Notes under the pieces: generated by a model | Told to the model about the DNA's origin: nothing | The model's database searches: none | Seen by the model: only the letters and a program-made list of their open reading frames with translations | Position numbers and translations under genes: made by a program | Origin: Metabacillus malikii | Lineage (GTDB): Bacteria > Bacillota > Bacilli > Bacillales > Bacillaceae | Length of the DNA stretch: 64,000 nucleotides | Reading direction: 5' to 3' | Assembly: GCF_030813355.1 (NCBI RefSeq) | Contig: NZ_JAUSUD010000014.1 | Coordinates: forward strand, 1 to 64,000 | Shown: piece by piece, positions 55,427 through 63,285 of the stretch | Position numbering within the stretch: position 1 is the stretch's first letter | Layout of the letters: every line of letters starts with the position of its first letter

Positions 55427-56134
55427 GTGCATAGCATATTAATTATTGAAGATGACCCAAAAATTGCAGAGCATTTGCAGACCTATATAAAAAAATACAG
55501 TTATGATGTAAACGTCGTTACAGTCTTTGAAAGAGTTATGGATGAATTTCGTACATATAAACCGGACCTTGTATTATTAGATATAAATCTTCCTAGCTTT
55601 GATGGGTATTATTGGTGTCGTCAAATTAGGAAAGAATCGATATGCCCGGTTATCTTTATTTCTGCACGAGTTGGAGAGATGGACCAAGTGATGGCGTTAG
55701 AAAATGGCGGAGATGACTTTATTACAAAGCCGTTTCACCCTGAAATTGTCATGGCGAAAATAAGGAGTCACCTGCGCAGAGCTTATGGAGAATATGCGAT
55801 ACAAGCGGATGAACGGAAGTTAGAAAGGGAAGGTTTAATTTTATTTCTGGAACGACTTGAACTAGTGTTTCAAACGAAGACTGTTACATTATCTAAAAAT
55901 GAAGCAGATATTATTGAAAGCCTAATGGAACGGTATCCTCGTGTTGCTGGTCGCGAAGATCTCCTCGAAAAGATTTGGGATGACCAAGCATATGTGGATG
56001 ATAATACTTTAAATGTGAACATTACGAGAGTACGAAAGAAATTTGAAGCACTTGGTATAAAAGGTGCCGTCGAAACAGTTAGAGGTGCAGGGTATCGCCT
56101 TCATGTATCGTGGCAGGAGGTGGATGATTCATGA
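55427..56134 (+). CDS. OmpR-type response regulator, BceR-like
   Basis: A 235-residue regulator: receiver domain (phospho-acceptor Asp in LVLLDINLP, Lys in TKPF) and a C-terminal winged helix (DDNTLNVNITRVRKKF, GAGYRL). First gene of a BceRSAB-type module. It overlaps the kinase gene by 4 nt. When phosphorylated it should activate the transporter genes through the box at 57117-57134. GTG start after AGAGGAG. Confidence 0.93.
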   Translation: MHSILIIEDDPKIAEHLQTYIKKYSYDVNVVTVFERVMDEFRTYKPDLVLLDINLPSFDGYYWCRQIRKESICPVIFISARVGEMDQVMALENGGDDFITKPFHPEIVMAKIRSHLRRAYGEYAIQADERKLEREGLILFLERLELVFQTKTVTLSKNEADIIESLMERYPRVAGREDLLEKIWDDQAYVDDNTLNVNITRVRKKFEALGIKGAVETVRGAGYRLHVSWQEVDDS

Positions 56135-57132
56135 GGTTATTTATAAGGGAGCATATGTTATTAATTGTAGTGCAAATACTACAATTTTTTCTTGTTTTAT
56201 CAATTTATTGGCTTGATGGATACCACAGATTAATGCCTGCACTGTATTCCGTATTCCTAGGACTGCTCCTGCTTAGTGGCTACCTTATCTTTAATTATTA
56301 CAGCAGACGAAAGTTTTATGCCAGGCTGAGTCATAAATTGAATACTTTAGACCAATCTTTGCAAAAGTCAGATCTTACCCCTGTTTCAGAAGCACTTGAT
56401 ACCCTGTTAAAAGAGCAATATCAGCTTTATCAGAAACGGATAAAAACTCTGGAGGCAACACAAGAGGAGCATCTTAAGTTTATGAATCAGTGGGTACATC
56501 AAATGAAGACCCCATTATCGGTGATTGAACTGATCGCACAGAATCTTGATGAACCTGATTCCTCGAATGTTCGGGAAGAGACAGAACGAATGAAGGTTGG
56601 TTTAAATACGATTCTTTATATGGCGAGGCTTCGTACGATTGAGCAAGATTTTCATATTAAGCCTGTGTTATTGTCGAAAGTGATCAGTGAAGTTAATAAA
56701 GAAAATAAACGTTTTTTTATACGTAATCAAGTATATCCAACAATGTTAGAAAGCCGGGAAGGAATTACAGTTGAAACAGATGAAAAGTGGTTGTACTTTA
56801 TTCTCTCTCAACTAGTTAACAATGCCGTAAAGTATTCAAAGGATAAAAGTAAGAAAATCATTATATCTTTATATGAAGTAGCTGGTGAAGCTTGTATAGA
56901 AGTGAAGGACTTTGGTGTAGGCATTCCTGAAACGGATAAGCGCCGTGTATTCGAGCCTTTCTACACTGGAGAAAATGGGAGGAAATTTCGCGAATCAACA
57001 GGGATGGGGCTTTATTTAACAAAAGAAGCAATTGACCAATTAGGTCACCGAATTGAGCTTGAATCATCAGTTAATGAAGGGTCCACATTCCGTATTGTGT
57101 TTAGTAAGACTCAAAACCTTACAGCCTTGTAA
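56131..57132 (+). CDS. Intramembrane-sensing histidine kinase, BceS-like
   Basis: A 333-residue kinase with two N-terminal helices (about 8-25 and 36-56) joined by a very short loop, so it has no outside sensing domain. H-box FMNQWVHQMKTPLSVIEL, N-box LVNNAVKYSKD, and ATP lid DFGVGIP and GMGLYLTKEA are intact. Bce-type kinases sense the flux through the partner ABC transporter. Its last five codons overlap the predicted BceR box. Confidence 0.93.
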   Translation: MRLFIREHMLLIVVQILQFFLVLSIYWLDGYHRLMPALYSVFLGLLLLSGYLIFNYYSRRKFYARLSHKLNTLDQSLQKSDLTPVSEALDTLLKEQYQLYQKRIKTLEATQEEHLKFMNQWVHQMKTPLSVIELIAQNLDEPDSSNVREETERMKVGLNTILYMARLRTIEQDFHIKPVLLSKVISEVNKENKRFFIRNQVYPTMLESREGITVETDEKWLYFILSQLVNNAVKYSKDKSKKIIISLYEVAGEACIEVKDFGVGIPETDKRRVFEPFYTGENGRKFRESTGMGLYLTKEAIDQLGHRIELESSVNEGSTFRIVFSKTQNLTAL

Positions 57133-57134
57133 GG
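57117..57134 (+). promoter_or_regulatory. BceR-type binding box
   Basis: CCTTACA-GCCT-TGTAAGG: perfect 7-bp arms with a 4-bp centre, exactly fitting the TNACA-N4-TGTAA consensus for BceR-like regulators. The kinase stop codon TAA (57130-57132) is part of the right arm. Confidence 0.85.
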
Positions 57135-57153
57135 AAACTGAAAGATAGATCGA

Positions 57154-57182
57154 TTTTGTGAAGTGCAGTATCGGTATATACT
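57154..57182 (+). promoter_or_regulatory. Promoter of the BceAB-like genes
   Basis: TTTTGT, a 17-nt spacer and TATACT (57177-57182). The weak -35 is as expected for an activated promoter; the BceR box lies about 20 bp upstream of the -35. Confidence 0.55.
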
Positions 57183-57219
57183 AATCACAAGTTAGTAAGT
57201 TATGAAGGGAGAACTTGTG

Positions 57220-57984
57220 ATGCTAAGTGTAAAACAAGTAAGTAAAATATATGAAGGTAAAATTGCCTACAGAGCATTAACAGACATTGACTTAACGATT
57301 AATACTGGTGAATTTGTTGGAATTATGGGACCTTCAGGTAGTGGGAAAACGACACTATTAAACTTGATTGCGACAATTGATGAGCCAACTACAGGCGAAG
57401 TTCTAATCGATGAAAGAAATCCTCATAAATTAAAGAAGGATGCACTAGCGAAATTTAGGAGACGAGAATTAGGCTTTGTGTTTCAGGATTTTAATTTACT
57501 TCATACATTAACAGTTGAAGAAAATATCGTTCTTCCCCTTACGCTAGAAGGGAAAAAAGTAAAGGAAATGAAAGAAAAGGCTAACATGATTGCGAAAAAA
57601 TTAGGGATTACAGACATTATGAAAAAGCGCACCTATGAAATATCTGGAGGACAAGCACAAAGGGCAGCTGTTGCGAGAGCGATGATCCATCAGCCAAAGC
57701 TGTTACTTGCAGATGAGCCGACAGGAAATCTTGATTCTAAATCATCAAAAGCTGTAATGGAAATGCTTGAAACAATTAATAAGCAAGATGGGACAACGAT
57801 GATGCTCGTAACACATGATGCACTAGCAGCTAGTTACTGTAATCGTGTTGTCTTTATCCGTGACGGAAAGTTTTATTCAGAAATTCACCGTGGTGATAAC
57901 AGGCAAGCCTTCTTCCAAAGAATTATTGACACACTTTCTTTACTAGGAGGGGATGCACATGACCTTTCGTCAATTCGCGTTTAA
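57220..57984 (+). CDS. BceA-like ABC ATPase
   Basis: A 254-residue ATPase with GPSGSGKTT, Q-loop FQDFNL, a family-typical ISGGQAQR signature and LLLADEPTGNLD. It drives the BceB-like permease, which removes cell-wall-active peptides (bacitracin-like, lantibiotics) from their lipid targets and signals to the kinase. AAGGGAGA precedes ATG 57220; the frame from 57202 lies before that site. Overlaps the permease gene by 26 nt. Confidence 0.94.
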   Translation: MLSVKQVSKIYEGKIAYRALTDIDLTINTGEFVGIMGPSGSGKTTLLNLIATIDEPTTGEVLIDERNPHKLKKDALAKFRRRELGFVFQDFNLLHTLTVEENIVLPLTLEGKKVKEMKEKANMIAKKLGITDIMKKRTYEISGGQAQRAAVARAMIHQPKLLLADEPTGNLDSKSSKAVMEMLETINKQDGTTMMLVTHDALAASYCNRVVFIRDGKFYSEIHRGDNRQAFFQRIIDTLSLLGGDAHDLSSIRV

Positions 57985-59821
57985 TAACGTCATTCGTAAT
58001 AAAAGACTGTATGCTGCGTATTTTCTAAGCAGTCTATTCACAGTGATGGTGTTTTTTACCTTTTCAATTTTTGCTAATCATCCCTCATTAAGTGGAGATG
58101 AGATGAACAGAGTAGTGACAAAGGGCATGGGAACATCCGCAGGAATTATCTATGTTTTCTCTTTTTTCTTTATTTTGTACTCAATGAGCTCGTTTTTACA
58201 ATCCCGTAAGAAGGAATTTGGTCTGCTCATGATGCAAGGCATGTCGATGAAGCAAATCCGTTTGATGGTATTCTTAGAAAACATGTTAATTGGTTTACTA
58301 GCAACGATAGGTGGTATCTTATTAGGCCTCGCGTTTGCGAAGGTTATCTTGTTAGTAGCAGAGAATGTGTTAATCATTGAAAGCGCACTACCCTTTTATT
58401 TTCCAACAAAGGCAATTAGTATAACTTTCATTTCATTCTTGCTCTTGTTCTTTATTATTTCTATCTTTGTGACATATGTATTACGAAGTAAAAAACTAAT
58501 TGAATTAATTAAGGGAAATAAAATGTCAAAGGGAGAACCTAAAGCACATCTTATTTTAACAATTCTAGCAGTGTTGTTACTTGGTTCAGGTTATATTGCG
58601 GCACTTTTAGTACAAGGTGTTATGGTTGTTTTTGCAATGCTCCCTGTCATCATTGTTGTAACGATCGGTACGTATCTGCTATTCACCCAATTAAGTGTCT
58701 ATTTAATTAGAAGATTGAAAAAGAATGAACATATTTTTTGGAGTAAGACGAATATGCTATTATTCTCTGATTTAGCGTTTCGTATGAAGGACAATGCCAG
58801 AACGTTTTTTATGGTAGCAATGGTATCAACGGTTGCTTTTTGTGCAATCGGCTCTTTATTCGGTTTCCAATCAGTTCTTACTTCTGGAATAAAACAGGCA
58901 AACTATACTACCTTTAAATTTACACCTCATGAGGAAGGTGAAGCAGAAAAGGTAGAACGGATTAATGAAATATTGGCTGAAGAAGATATAAAAACAGAAA
59001 CAGCCCATATGATTTTAACAAATTTTGAAATGGATGCGACTCAGGTCATGATTGCCAGTGAAGCTGATTATAACAATTTTGCAACTCTCATTGGTGAAAC
59101 AAAGGTAGATGTCAAAGAAGGAGAAGCTCTAGTTGTTAAATTCCAAGGTGCAAGCTTTGAAGCACCCAAGAATTTACTCGATAAAGCAATTACGTTAACG
59201 ACGGGTAACACATTGAAACCTGTTGATGAGATAAGTTCGAAGGCAATACCTGCGTTAGAATCCTATTACATTGTTTCAGATCATGATTATCAAAATTTGC
59301 CTAAACCGATTTCTGAGCAAGGTGTTTATGTGTGGCAAGTAGTGGATGGTAAAGCTGAAGTGTTATCCGCATCAGAACGTCTCTATAAGGAAATTCCAAG
59401 ACATGAGTTTACGTCAGTCGAATATGAGGTTTATGAAATCATGAAGTTTTACGGACCTGTTTTATTTGTCGGACTATTTATTGGAATTGTCTTTTTCGTA
59501 TCAGCTGGTAGTTTCCTTTATTTTAGGCTCTATATGGATTTAGATGAGGATAAACAAAAGTTCAAGTCAATTTCGAAGATGGGTCTAACCGAAAAAGAAT
59601 TAAAAAAGGTACTAAACAGACAAACAATAATTCTTTTTTTCGCCCCGATTATTGTGGCGCTTATCCATGGAGCTGTAGCACTTACTGCTTTATCAAACCT
59701 CTTCCAATTCAATATAGTAAAAGAATCGGTAATCGTGCTATCCGTATTTTTAGCTATTCAAATTGTGTACTTTTTTATTGTACGTTTTTTCTATACAAAG
59801 CAAATTAAGGCTGCACTGTAA
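57959..59821 (+). CDS. BceB-like ABC permease
   Basis: A 620-residue permease with ten helices and one large outside domain of about 200 residues between helices 7 and 8 (roughly 300-500), the BceB/VraG plan. The N-terminal FRQFAFNNVIRNKRLYAAYFLSS is family-typical. The outside domain usually decides which peptide antibiotic is handled; it is not similar enough by eye to assign. ATG 57959 lies 8 nt from AGGAGG; 57953 is also possible. Confidence 0.93.
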   Translation: MTFRQFAFNNVIRNKRLYAAYFLSSLFTVMVFFTFSIFANHPSLSGDEMNRVVTKGMGTSAGIIYVFSFFFILYSMSSFLQSRKKEFGLLMMQGMSMKQIRLMVFLENMLIGLLATIGGILLGLAFAKVILLVAENVLIIESALPFYFPTKAISITFISFLLLFFIISIFVTYVLRSKKLIELIKGNKMSKGEPKAHLILTILAVLLLGSGYIAALLVQGVMVVFAMLPVIIVVTIGTYLLFTQLSVYLIRRLKKNEHIFWSKTNMLLFSDLAFRMKDNARTFFMVAMVSTVAFCAIGSLFGFQSVLTSGIKQANYTTFKFTPHEEGEAEKVERINEILAEEDIKTETAHMILTNFEMDATQVMIASEADYNNFATLIGETKVDVKEGEALVVKFQGASFEAPKNLLDKAITLTTGNTLKPVDEISSKAIPALESYYIVSDHDYQNLPKPISEQGVYVWQVVDGKAEVLSASERLYKEIPRHEFTSVEYEVYEIMKFYGPVLFVGLFIGIVFFVSAGSFLYFRLYMDLDEDKQKFKSISKMGLTEKELKKVLNRQTIILFFAPIIVALIHGAVALTALSNLFQFNIVKESVIVLSVFLAIQIVYFFIVRFFYTKQIKAAL

Positions 59822-59823
59822 CT

Positions 59824-59850
59824 GGGGGACTGTCCCCGGTTATTTTTTTA
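59824..59850 (+). terminator. Terminator after the Bce module (GGGGACTGTCCCC)
   Basis: GGGGA-CTG-TCCCC hairpin followed by GGTTATTTTTTT, two bases after the stop codon. The palindrome belongs to the same GGGG...CCCC class as the pair at 9584/9637. Confidence 0.75.
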
Positions 59851-59950
59851 TAAATAAGGTTGATGAAACCATAAACACGCTTCATAAGTCATGGATTCGA
59901 TAAATGAGGAAGGCTTTACTCATAAACCGTTTTAATATAAATGCCAAGAT

Positions 59951-59982
59951 ATGTACATTTTCGACTTTATACGATGTACATT
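59951..59982 (+). repeat. ATGTACAT hairpin next to array C
   Basis: Two ATGTACAT boxes flank a ~16-nt segment beginning TTTCGACT. The inverse copy is at about 250-280, beside array A. The stretch 59851-60045 otherwise holds no gene. Confidence 0.65.
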
Positions 59983-60045
59983 TTAGAGAGAATTAATTTG
60001 TTCTACATACTAGGGATGAAGGTGTTCGGCTAGAGAGGGAGTAGA

Positions 60046-60535
60046 GATTCGTCTTTCATGGGAGAGATGAAGACCAAAAAGAAAAAGAGCAGGCGTAAAA
60101 TGGTCTTCATGATAGGGATGAAGACCAGAAAAGAAAAAGAGCAGGCGTAAAATGTCCTTCATCAAAGCGATGAAGACCAAAAGAGAAAAAGAGCAGGCGC
60201 AAAATGTCCTTCATGATAGGGATGAAGACCAGAAAAGAAAAAGAGCAGGCGCAAAATGTCCTTCATCAAAGCGATGAAGACCAAAAGAGAAAAAGAGCAG
60301 GCGCAAAATGTCCTTCATGATAGGGATGAAGACCAAAAAAGAAAAAGAGCAGGCGTAAAATGGTCTTCATCAAAGCGATGAAGACCAAAAGAGAAAAAGA
60401 ACAGAAGTAAAATGTCCTTCATCAAAGCGATGAAGACCAAATAGGGAAAAGAACAGGCGCAAAATGTCCTTCATCAAAGATAAAGGTCAAAAATGAGGGG
60501 GAGTAGACGAGAACTGCTCTTCATAATTCGATGAA
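60046..60535 (+). repeat. 52-bp hairpin repeat array, copy C
   Basis: Seven regular 52-bp units (60098-60461) with a decayed unit before and two after. Loops alternate between CATCAAAGCGATG and CATGATAGGGATG; the spacer is AAGAGAAAAAGAGCAGGCG-like. Two units (60098, 60358) have GGTCTTCATC/GATGAAGACC, a perfect 10-bp stem, whereas array B keeps perfect stems of the form GTCCTTCATC/GATGAAGGAC: compensatory change that supports selection on pairing. Confidence 0.95.
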
Positions 60536-60851
60536 AGTAAAGAACGGCAATTGGTAATGATTTATCTTTGGGAGCTAATCAAAAGTTTGCCATACATGAC
60601 GACGTGGCTATGAAGCTCACTAACTCCCCGCTTTGCTGCCGTGCTGATGCTGCAATTAATCCATAACTATAACTAATTATTAAGCAATAATCGAGCAAAT
60701 ATATCCTCAATCATAAAAAGATGTCGATCCATGTATTTTATTAAACTATAACTATATCAATATTTGTAAAATGTTGAAGTTTAGTGTAACATTTTTGTAA
60801 TATGAAACGTCTAATAAGTGAGAATATTTATGTAAAGAAGGTATGGGGAAG
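60536..60851. other. Leader of the deacetylase gene with a decayed dispersed repeat
   Basis: No gene. Around 60600-60695 (GCTATGAAGCTCACTAACTC ... CTGCAATTAATCC ... AAGCAATAA) the sequence is a weak relative of the right half of the 54962-55296 repeat. The remainder is AT-rich and probably holds the promoter. Confidence 0.45.
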
Positions 60852-61793
60852 ATGCAGCGTCAAAAGGCAAAGAACAAGCAGAAAAGAAGGAGAAGACTGA
60901 TTGGGGAAATCGGATTACTTTGCTTTGTTATTCTTTTATTTGTTTATTCTTATAATCTATCACATTCTAAAGCTTCAGTCGAAGCAGATGCCGCAACAGA
61001 GGTCAAGGATGCAGTATCAGAAAAGGAAAAGGATAATCAAGTAATGCAAGTGAAAGCAAAGGAACTGCCAAATGATTTAACCGCAACAAAAGAGGATAGT
61101 CGTAAACAAGAAAAGAAAGAGTCTGAAACGGATGTACAAGAAATTGCGATTAATGCAGAAGAAAAGGAACAACCTAAGGAAACAGCTAATCCTGCATCAA
61201 ATGTCGTCTACCTTACCTTTGATGATGGCCCGCATGAAGTATCAGATGAAATTCTCACTGTACTCGATGAGTATAATGCAAAGGCAACCTTTTTTATGCT
61301 TGATGGGAAAATGAAGGAATATCCGAATGCAGTGAAACAAATGGTGAAAAATGGTCATAGTGTTGGATTACATGGAGTTACGCATGATAGAAAAAAATTC
61401 TATCAATCTAGCAAATCTGTTTTAGGTGAAATGAATCAGGCAAGGCAAACTGTTTTTGAATTAACGGGCGTTAAGACGGATTTAATTCGTACTCCGTATG
61501 GGAGCTATCCACACATGACGGATACATATAAACAAGCAGTTTCGAATGAGGGCTATAAATTATGGGATTGGAATATTGATAGTCGAGATTGGCAATTAAG
61601 AAATGAGCGGTTTGTCACTTCCGTTATCGAGCAGTTAGGTTATGAGCGACACCCAGACGAACCGATTGTGATTCTATTGCATGAAAGGCCAGAAACATTA
61701 AAGCATCTTCCAAAACTGTTGGAGTATTTAAAAAAACAAAAATATGAATTGAAAGCATTGGATTCATCTATGACTCCAATTCAACTTTCTTAA
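60852..61793 (+). CDS. Membrane-anchored polysaccharide deacetylase
   Basis: About 313 residues. A strongly basic start (KQKRRRR) and one helix (about 17-35) anchor it; a charged Lys/Glu-rich linker of ~75 residues follows; then a NodB deacetylase domain with LTFDDGPHE (catalytic Asp), HSVGLHGVTHD (metal His pair), RTPYGSYPH and ILLHERPE. It most likely deacetylates peptidoglycan at the cell surface, which can raise lysozyme resistance. GAAGG fits ATG 60852 better than ATG 60843. Confidence 0.9.
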   Translation: MQRQKAKNKQKRRRRLIGEIGLLCFVILLFVYSYNLSHSKASVEADAATEVKDAVSEKEKDNQVMQVKAKELPNDLTATKEDSRKQEKKESETDVQEIAINAEEKEQPKETANPASNVVYLTFDDGPHEVSDEILTVLDEYNAKATFFMLDGKMKEYPNAVKQMVKNGHSVGLHGVTHDRKKFYQSSKSVLGEMNQARQTVFELTGVKTDLIRTPYGSYPHMTDTYKQAVSNEGYKLWDWNIDSRDWQLRNERFVTSVIEQLGYERHPDEPIVILLHERPETLKHLPKLLEYLKKQKYELKALDSSMTPIQLS

Positions 61794-61800
61794 TAAATTC

Positions 61801-61826
61801 AACCCTCATCTTTTGAGGGTTTTTTA
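61801..61826 (+). terminator. Terminator after the deacetylase gene
   Basis: AACCCTCA / TGAGGGTT stem followed by TTTTTT. Confidence 0.92.
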
Positions 61827-61933
61827 TTACCCCCTTTATCCCAAATAAACATAGATTGCTAGGAGCAAATGTGTAAGTCACACTTAATACAGATTTCATC
61901 TTAGCTTTCCTCAATAATTTTTTAAAAGCTCAC

Positions 61934-61960
61934 TGTCACAAAAACACTGCTTTAATCGTC
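61934..61960 (+). promoter_or_regulatory. ECF41-type promoter
   Basis: TGTCACA (61934-61940), a 16-nt spacer and CGTC (61957-61960) match the reported ECF41 target promoter (TGTCACA ... CGTC). The downstream operon ends in an ECF41 gene, so this is the expected autoregulated promoter. Confidence 0.85.
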
Positions 61961-61992
61961 ACGTGTATAAAGTGATGAAAGGGAGTGTTTTT

Positions 61993-63285
61993 TTGTTGAA
62001 TAAAAAGTATGATGTCATCGTAATCGGTGGAGGTCTAGCTGGATTAACAGCAGCACTATATTTAGCAAAAAGTGGGAAACGTGTAGCAGTACTTGATAAA
62101 GGAACTTCATTTGGTGGTAGAGCGAGTACGAAGGATGTTTCCGGATCGATGTACAATTTAGGTCCTCATGCTTTTTACAAAAAAGGTAAAGCAGTTAAGA
62201 GCTTGGAAGCTTTAGGAATTCGCATGAATGGTGGTTCTCCGAGTTTGAAGGGGGTTGTTTTTAGTCATGATGAGGCATTTACATTGCCTAGTGATGTTCA
62301 AAGTGTAGTAAGTACAGGTTTGCTAAATTGGAAAGAAAAAAAGGAATTTGCTTATTTAATGTGGAAAATAGCCAAGATTAATCCGAAAAATTACGAAAAT
62401 CATACATTAAAACAATGGGTTGAGCAAGAAATCTCTTCGGAACGTATTCAACAAGTCGTTTATATGTTTTGTAGATTGGCTTGTTATACAAATGCACCAG
62501 AAATCGTAAACGCAGGGGTCACACTTCGTCAGCTGCAACTTTCACTAGGGGGAGCACTATATGTGAACAGGGGCTGGCAATCTGTTATAGACCAACTCAC
62601 TGAAAAAAGTGCAAATCTTGGTGTGGATTTAGTAAAGCAGTGTAAGGTGGAGGAAATAAAGATAACAAATACGAATAAATCTGTATTATATTACGAAGAA
62701 GGTGAGTTGAGGGAGCTGGATGCGGAATCGATTGTTGCAACAGTTCCACCAAAAGAACTCTTGAGATTAGTAAAAGGTATAGAGGAAAGTCAGTTAGGAG
62801 GGCAATTACAAACATGTATTCCGGTAAGAGCAACATGTCTTGATGTTACCTTGAAACATTTACCTAACGCGAAACAGCACTTTTCACTAGATCTTGACAA
62901 TGCTTATTATTATTCCAACCATTCAAAAGGAGCGAAACTCACATATCATCCAAATCACCACGTCATACATGTAATGAAATATCTTACACCACAAGAGAAA
63001 AGTATACCCGAGCACTTACTAGCAACTTTTTTAGGAAAAAATCAGCCGAATTGGCGGGAATATTTAGTAACGAAACGATTTATGCCAAATGTAATTGTGT
63101 CACATCGAATCCATGAACCAGGAAAAAAGAAGTATTTAGCAAGTGCTTTGTCCGAGTTTCCGGGCCTTATATTAGCTGGGGAATGGGTTAGTGATGATTG
63201 GATGTTGGCTGAGGCGGCAATTCATTCGGCCGAAGAAGCAGTAGCAATTTTAAACGGTAAGGAGAGTGCATCGATTGGAAGCTAA
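61993..63285 (+). CDS. FAD-dependent oxidoreductase (phytoene desaturase-like)
   Basis: A 430-residue flavoprotein with the dinucleotide-binding motif VIVIGGGLAGLTAALYLAKSGKRVAVLDKG near the N-terminus, the second FGGRAS motif, and a C-terminal FAD segment GLILAGEWVSDDWMLAEAAIHSAEEA. It belongs to the amine oxidase/phytoene desaturase-like group. Substrate unknown. The start is TTG 61993 (or 61996) after AAGGGAG; the frame from GTG 61963 begins 3 bp after the promoter -10 and cannot be the start. Overlaps the sigma gene by 11 nt. Confidence 0.9.
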   Translation: MLNKKYDVIVIGGGLAGLTAALYLAKSGKRVAVLDKGTSFGGRASTKDVSGSMYNLGPHAFYKKGKAVKSLEALGIRMNGGSPSLKGVVFSHDEAFTLPSDVQSVVSTGLLNWKEKKEFAYLMWKIAKINPKNYENHTLKQWVEQEISSERIQQVVYMFCRLACYTNAPEIVNAGVTLRQLQLSLGGALYVNRGWQSVIDQLTEKSANLGVDLVKQCKVEEIKITNTNKSVLYYEEGELRELDAESIVATVPPKELLRLVKGIEESQLGGQLQTCIPVRATCLDVTLKHLPNAKQHFSLDLDNAYYYSNHSKGAKLTYHPNHHVIHVMKYLTPQEKSIPEHLLATFLGKNQPNWREYLVTKRFMPNVIVSHRIHEPGKKKYLASALSEFPGLILAGEWVSDDWMLAEAAIHSAEEAVAILNGKESASIGS

